Positions 62,901-64,000 of a stretch of DNA of 64,000 nt are shown piece by piece. Each line of letters begins with the position of its first letter. The first letter of the stretch is position 1. The stretch is from Podocnemis expansa. Lineage: Eukaryota; Chordata; Testudines; Podocnemididae. Location: assembly GCA_007922195.1 (NCBI GenBank), contig ML681991.1, positions 43,416,905 through 43,480,904 on the forward strand, read 5' to 3'. The notes below the pieces were generated by a model that had not been told where the DNA came from, did no database searches, and saw nothing but the letters and a program-made list of their open reading frames with translations. Position numbers and translations under genes: made by a program.

Positions 62901-63665
62901 CACAAGCCGCAGGCCTAATACTTTGCCATAAATTTTGAGCTTTATATGAAGCTAGGAAACATTCACTGTCATAACCTCTTAAAGACTTTCCTCCAGACAG
63001 ATTATTTAACATTGTTAACTGGATGCAGACAACATACAGTGTATTATGCTTTCATCTCTTCTTAACCAGACCCCAGGAATTTAAAACAGGTCCTTTCCAG
63101 GTTCTTTCAAATTCAGATGCTAGTGGGCAACATCTTAACTGCACATTTCCCACACTAGCCTACAGCAGAACATCAAACTCCTTAGCTTCCCATCAGCACT
63201 TCTTCCCCTTGCACATCGCTTTTGCCTACCAGACCCACAGAAGCCAAGACTTCATACCCAGATCAGTAATCCACCCACCTCTCAACCCTCCTAACATCAC
63301 AGTAATGTTAGAGAGACCAGATTAATTAATGGAGTCAAGTGAGAACAAAACCAAGTACATTACACAAGTGAGTGAGTGAGTGAGGCATCATTGTGAGTGC
63401 CATGGAGTTAAACGGTTTACTGGTAAGTGTGGCATTCCTGACCACAGCCTATTCCAGTGCACCAAGGTCACCGACCCTTTCTTCCTTACCATCATCTGCT
63501 AACTGAAAGCCATGCAGACACTCCTCGGGATCTAGCTCACTGTAGCTGCCAATGCTGAGCCCGTAATCATCAGCATAGAGCTTACCCTCTGGCCCAGGAT
63601 CCATGAAGCTGAGATGCGTGCGACATGAAGTTGTCAGGAACTCGGACAACTTACCCGTTTGGGTC
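41825..63665 (-). CDS. PHKA1: PHKA1 gene, 3' half (14 coding exons to the stop codon)
   Basis: Regulatory alpha subunit of phosphorylase b kinase, which with beta, gamma and calmodulin (delta) phosphorylates glycogen phosphorylase. Fourteen minus-strand exons join in one open frame: 63490-63665, 59717-59878, 54753-54847, 53916-54055, 52988-53144, 52391-52470, 51945-52023, 51679-51808, 49902-50003, 49143-49258, 44438-44608, 43542-43595, 42438-42638, 41825-41998. They encode about 611 residues, roughly the C-terminal half of a family usually about 1,220 long. The alpha1 rather than alpha2 paralogue is indicated by [17 protein letters not shown] in the penultimate exon and by the HDAC8 neighbour. 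A short variable exon known in mammals (VEFRR... segment) was not located; the frame stays open without it. Confidence 0.94.
42438..42638 (-). CDS. PHKA1: PHKA1 exon ([20 protein letters not shown])
   Basis: 201 nt, acceptor tcccag and donor gtacac. It encodes [20 protein letters not shown] and then [20 protein letters not shown] and the [20 protein letters not shown] stretch. This exon discriminates the alpha1 from the alpha2 paralogue, which has LTLLSDTEMTSIGG here. Confidence 0.97.
42770..42872 (-). repeat. MIR SINE, antisense
   Basis: AACAGAAACAGCACAGAGAG, AAAATGACTTGCCCAGGGTA and AGCCTGGAGTCAGAGCACCC. Confidence 0.7.
43542..43595 (-). CDS. PHKA1: PHKA1 exon ([18 protein letters not shown])
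   Basis: A 54 nt micro-exon, acceptor ctgcag and donor gtaaga, encoding exactly [18 protein letters not shown]. It is flanked by phase 0 junctions. Confidence 0.95.
43814..43842. repeat. Compound (GA)n(CA)n microsatellite
   Basis: Eight GA units followed directly by about six AC units. Confidence 0.9.
44438..44608 (-). CDS. PHKA1: PHKA1 exon (Ser-rich linker then [11 protein letters not shown] segment)
   Basis: 171 nt, acceptor gtcag and donor gtgagt, phase 0 at both ends. The first 28 codons form a divergent Ser/Gly-rich linker ([20 protein letters not shown]...) that still aligns loosely with the mammalian phosphorylation-domain linker. The rest, [18 protein letters not shown] and [11 protein letters not shown], is highly conserved. 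The exact acceptor is inferred from phase and the loose alignment; a later internal cag (ending at 44541) is a possible alternative. Confidence 0.88.
44928..45136. mobile_element. hAT MITE, 209 bp, perfect target duplication
   Basis: Starts CAGTGTTTCCCAACTCGTG and ends GGATGGGAACCACTG, the CAGTGTTTCCCA...GGGAACCACTG terminus of hAT-Charlie-type elements. It is flanked by CACTAGAG on both sides (44920-44927 and 45137-45144), an exact 8 bp duplication. Too short to encode a transposase. Confidence 0.9.
47450..47560 (-). repeat. MIR SINE, antisense
   Basis: TGGGGAACTGAGGTCCAGAA, CTGAGTGACTTGCCC and AACCACTAGGCCATCC. Confidence 0.7.
49143..49258 (-). CDS. PHKA1: PHKA1 exon ([19 protein letters not shown])
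   Basis: 116 nt, acceptor ttgcag and donor gtgagt. It encodes [20 protein letters not shown] and [19 protein letters not shown]. It ends in phase 0, so a cassette exon of whole codons could be inserted or skipped after it without a frame change. In mammals this region is alternatively spliced. Confidence 0.94.
49902..50003 (-). CDS. PHKA1: PHKA1 exon ([20 protein letters not shown])
   Basis: 102 nt, acceptor ctctag and donor gtgagt. It encodes [20 protein letters not shown] followed by [13 protein letters not shown]. It precedes the phosphorylated regulatory region of the alpha subunit. Confidence 0.95.
50505..50880 (-). repeat. MIR SINE, antisense, split by an insertion
   Basis: Left part: CATTTCCCCCATTTTACAGA, TGATGAAACTGAGGCC. 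Right part from about 50812: AACTTGCCCCATGTCACACA, GTAAGTCTGTGTGAAAGCAG. The two halves are collinear in the MIR consensus with no gap, so the DNA between 50581 and 50811 is an insertion. Confidence 0.75.
50581..50811. mobile_element. MITE inserted in MIR (TAA target, Harbinger-like)
   Basis: About 230 bp, starting AGGGCATGCCTACATCAC and ending GAGTAGACCTAGCT. TAA flanks both sides (ACTAA / TTAAATAAC), which fits the 3 bp TTA/TAA duplication of PIF/Harbinger elements. The terminal inverted repeats are imperfect. Confidence 0.6.
51679..51808 (-). CDS. PHKA1: PHKA1 exon ([20 protein letters not shown])
   Basis: 130 nt, acceptor cttcag and donor gtacca. It encodes [40 protein letters not shown] and HCS plus one base, a near-invariant helical part of phosphorylase kinase alpha. 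Confidence 0.96.
51945..52023 (-). CDS. PHKA1: PHKA1 exon ([16 protein letters not shown])
   Basis: 79 nt, acceptor ccccag and donor gtgaca. It encodes [20 protein letters not shown] followed by VSILTQ. It is in frame with both neighbours and separated from the next exon by only 136 bp of intron. Confidence 0.95.
52391..52470 (-). CDS. PHKA1: PHKA1 exon ([20 protein letters not shown])
   Basis: 80 nt, acceptor gtttag and donor gtgagt. It encodes [20 protein letters not shown] followed by REKTIS and two bases of Ala. This segment is essentially invariant in the family. Confidence 0.95.
52988..53144 (-). CDS. PHKA1: PHKA1 exon (GPDWDTE ... [18 protein letters not shown])
   Basis: 157 nt, acceptor atgcag and donor gtgagg. 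It encodes [38 protein letters not shown] and [14 protein letters not shown], a strongly conserved helical repeat segment of PHKA. A run of four G bases opens the exon; the reading frame fixes the acceptor at 53145-53146. Confidence 0.95.
53145..53915. other. PHKA1 intron with CR1 tail and poly(A) tract
   Basis: 771 bp. Contains a CR1 3' end (53495-53640) and 25 consecutive A residues at 53744-53768. Confidence 0.75.
53495..53640 (+). repeat. CR1 LINE 3' end, sense
   Basis: AGAGGGTTTTAAAAACAGGT, TGGACAAATCCCTATCAGG, AGATGACCTCTCAAGGTCCC, TTCCAGCCC. Severely 5'-truncated. Confidence 0.85.
53916..54055 (-). CDS. PHKA1: PHKA1 exon ([14 protein letters not shown] segment)
   Basis: 140 nt, acceptor ctccag and donor gtagga. 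It encodes [19 protein letters not shown] and [14 protein letters not shown], and ends with two bases of a Lys codon. The donor gtagga is weaker than most but is required by the frame, since the next exon supplies the third base of Lys. Confidence 0.93.
54753..54847 (-). CDS. PHKA1: PHKA1 exon ([10 protein letters not shown] segment)
   Basis: 95 nt, acceptor ttgcag and donor gtgaac. It encodes [20 protein letters not shown] and a variable hydrophilic tail rich in Gln and Asp. The mammalian counterpart of the tail is also variable, so the call rests on [11 protein letters not shown] and on frame continuity. Confidence 0.92.
55465..55590 (+). repeat. MIR SINE, sense
   Basis: TTTGACACTGACACCCTCTG, TCTTGGGGAAGTCACTTACC, CTCATTTTACTGATGGGGG. 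Confidence 0.7.
56190..56460 (-). repeat. CR1 LINE 3' end, antisense
   Basis: AGATTTCAGGTGGTCATCTA, GTCCAATCCTTTTCTCAAAG, CTTTTCCTAATATCCACCAT, CTTGAGGCCATTGCTCCTAG. Encodes on the minus strand a decayed CR1 ORF2 C-terminus. Confidence 0.85.
59717..59878 (-). CDS. PHKA1: PHKA1 exon ([11 protein letters not shown] segment)
   Basis: 162 nt between a ttccag acceptor and a gtgagt donor. It encodes [18 protein letters not shown], a short [11 protein letters not shown] linker and [20 protein letters not shown]. The frame is continuous with the flanking exons (incoming phase 1, outgoing phase 1). Confidence 0.94.
59879..63489. other. PHKA1 intron (3.6 kb)
   Basis: Contains the hAT-like MITE copy 2 at 61315-61660. 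Nothing else classified. Confidence 0.65.
61315..61660. mobile_element. hAT-like MITE, copy 2 (346 bp)
   Basis: Left end CTATGTTCCCTCTAAGC, right end TTAGAGGGAACATTG, giving a TGTTCCCTCTAA inverted repeat that is better preserved than in the copy at 17409-17766. Lies in a PHKA1 intron in the same orientation as copy 1. Confidence 0.78.
63490..63665 (-). CDS. PHKA1: PHKA1 exon (LSEFLTTS segment, acidic tail)
   Basis: 176 nt between a cccag acceptor and a gtaagg donor. It encodes [19 protein letters not shown] followed by [11 protein letters not shown], which is well conserved in PHKA1. It then runs into an acidic stretch ([20 protein letters not shown] onward) that differs clearly from the mammalian sequence I know at this point. 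The first base finishes a codon from an exon outside the window. Confidence 0.92.
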
Positions 63666-64000
63666 CTGGGCGAGAGAGAGAAGAGAGATCAGAGCAGAAG
63701 GTACAGGCCATGGACTTTGACTCATTGTGCCGGTTGCAATCTCTTCCCTTCTCTAACTGGGGGACCAATGGGAAGGAAAAGGAAATACAGTGTGCTGGCA
63801 AAGGTGTGTCCACACACACTGCCTGCTACTAGTGAGAACAGTAAATTGCTCAGTGAGACCTAGATTGCTACAGCCCTGAATGGGGATGCTGTGCAAGACA
63901 GTGACTATCACAAATTGTGGTTTTACCTCAGATCTCTTAAATGGCCGAAGCATGAATGGTTTTTAGATACCAGCATGAAAGATCATCAAGATACACGCCT
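63666..64000. other. PHKA1 intron (partial)
   Basis: 335 bp at the window edge. No exon or repeat recognised. Confidence 0.6.

Overview
This is vertebrate nuclear DNA. It holds two large, intron-rich genes on the minus strand and no prokaryotic or viral gene organisation. The two genes are HDAC8 (a class I histone deacetylase) and PHKA1 (phosphorylase kinase alpha, muscle-type). Both read right to left, with PHKA1 upstream of HDAC8; from general knowledge the same order and orientation occur at human Xq13. The repeat content is abundant CR1 LINEs, old MIR SINEs, hAT and other small DNA transposons, and short pieces carrying a hammerhead-ribozyme-like core. This points to a non-avian reptile of the turtle/crocodilian type. 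I infer the clade from repeat flavour only, and the species is not determined.

Layout. Positions 1-26576 carry the 5' half of HDAC8: exon 1 (26487-26576) inside a CpG island, then exons 2 (24711-24763), 3 (22466-22596), 4 (20261-20402) and 5 (4051-4163). The reading frame is open through all five exons, every junction is GT-AG, and they encode the first 176 residues. The remaining exons lie beyond position 1. Positions 26577-41824 are intergenic or 3' flanking DNA dominated by nested transposons, including a 2.7 kb frameshifted CR1 inserted into an older antisense CR1-like element. Positions 41825-63665 hold the last 14 recognised coding exons of PHKA1. They form one frame of about 611 residues, ending in a Cys-Thr-Met-Gln CaaX-type terminus. 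The 5' half of PHKA1 lies beyond position 64000.

The most notable non-genic structures are these: (i) a complete 2,078 bp hAT-type element (7420-9497) with a perfect 8 bp target duplication inside HDAC8 intron 4; (ii) a 209 bp hAT MITE with a perfect 8 bp duplication in a PHKA1 intron; (iii) several copies of a short repeat with a hammerhead-like core, two of which have lost the essential core G in a way that looks like CpG decay, and one pair arranged head to head; (iv) an array of eight GGCCCCGCCCC-type GC boxes immediately downstream of HDAC8 exon 1, and two ZNF143/THAP11-type motifs just upstream of its start codon.

HDAC8 is a zinc deacylase. PHKA1 is a regulatory subunit of the kinase that activates glycogen phosphorylase. 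I see no functional coupling between them beyond neighbourhood. I found no wholly new gene system; the novelty lies in the mobile elements and promoter architecture.
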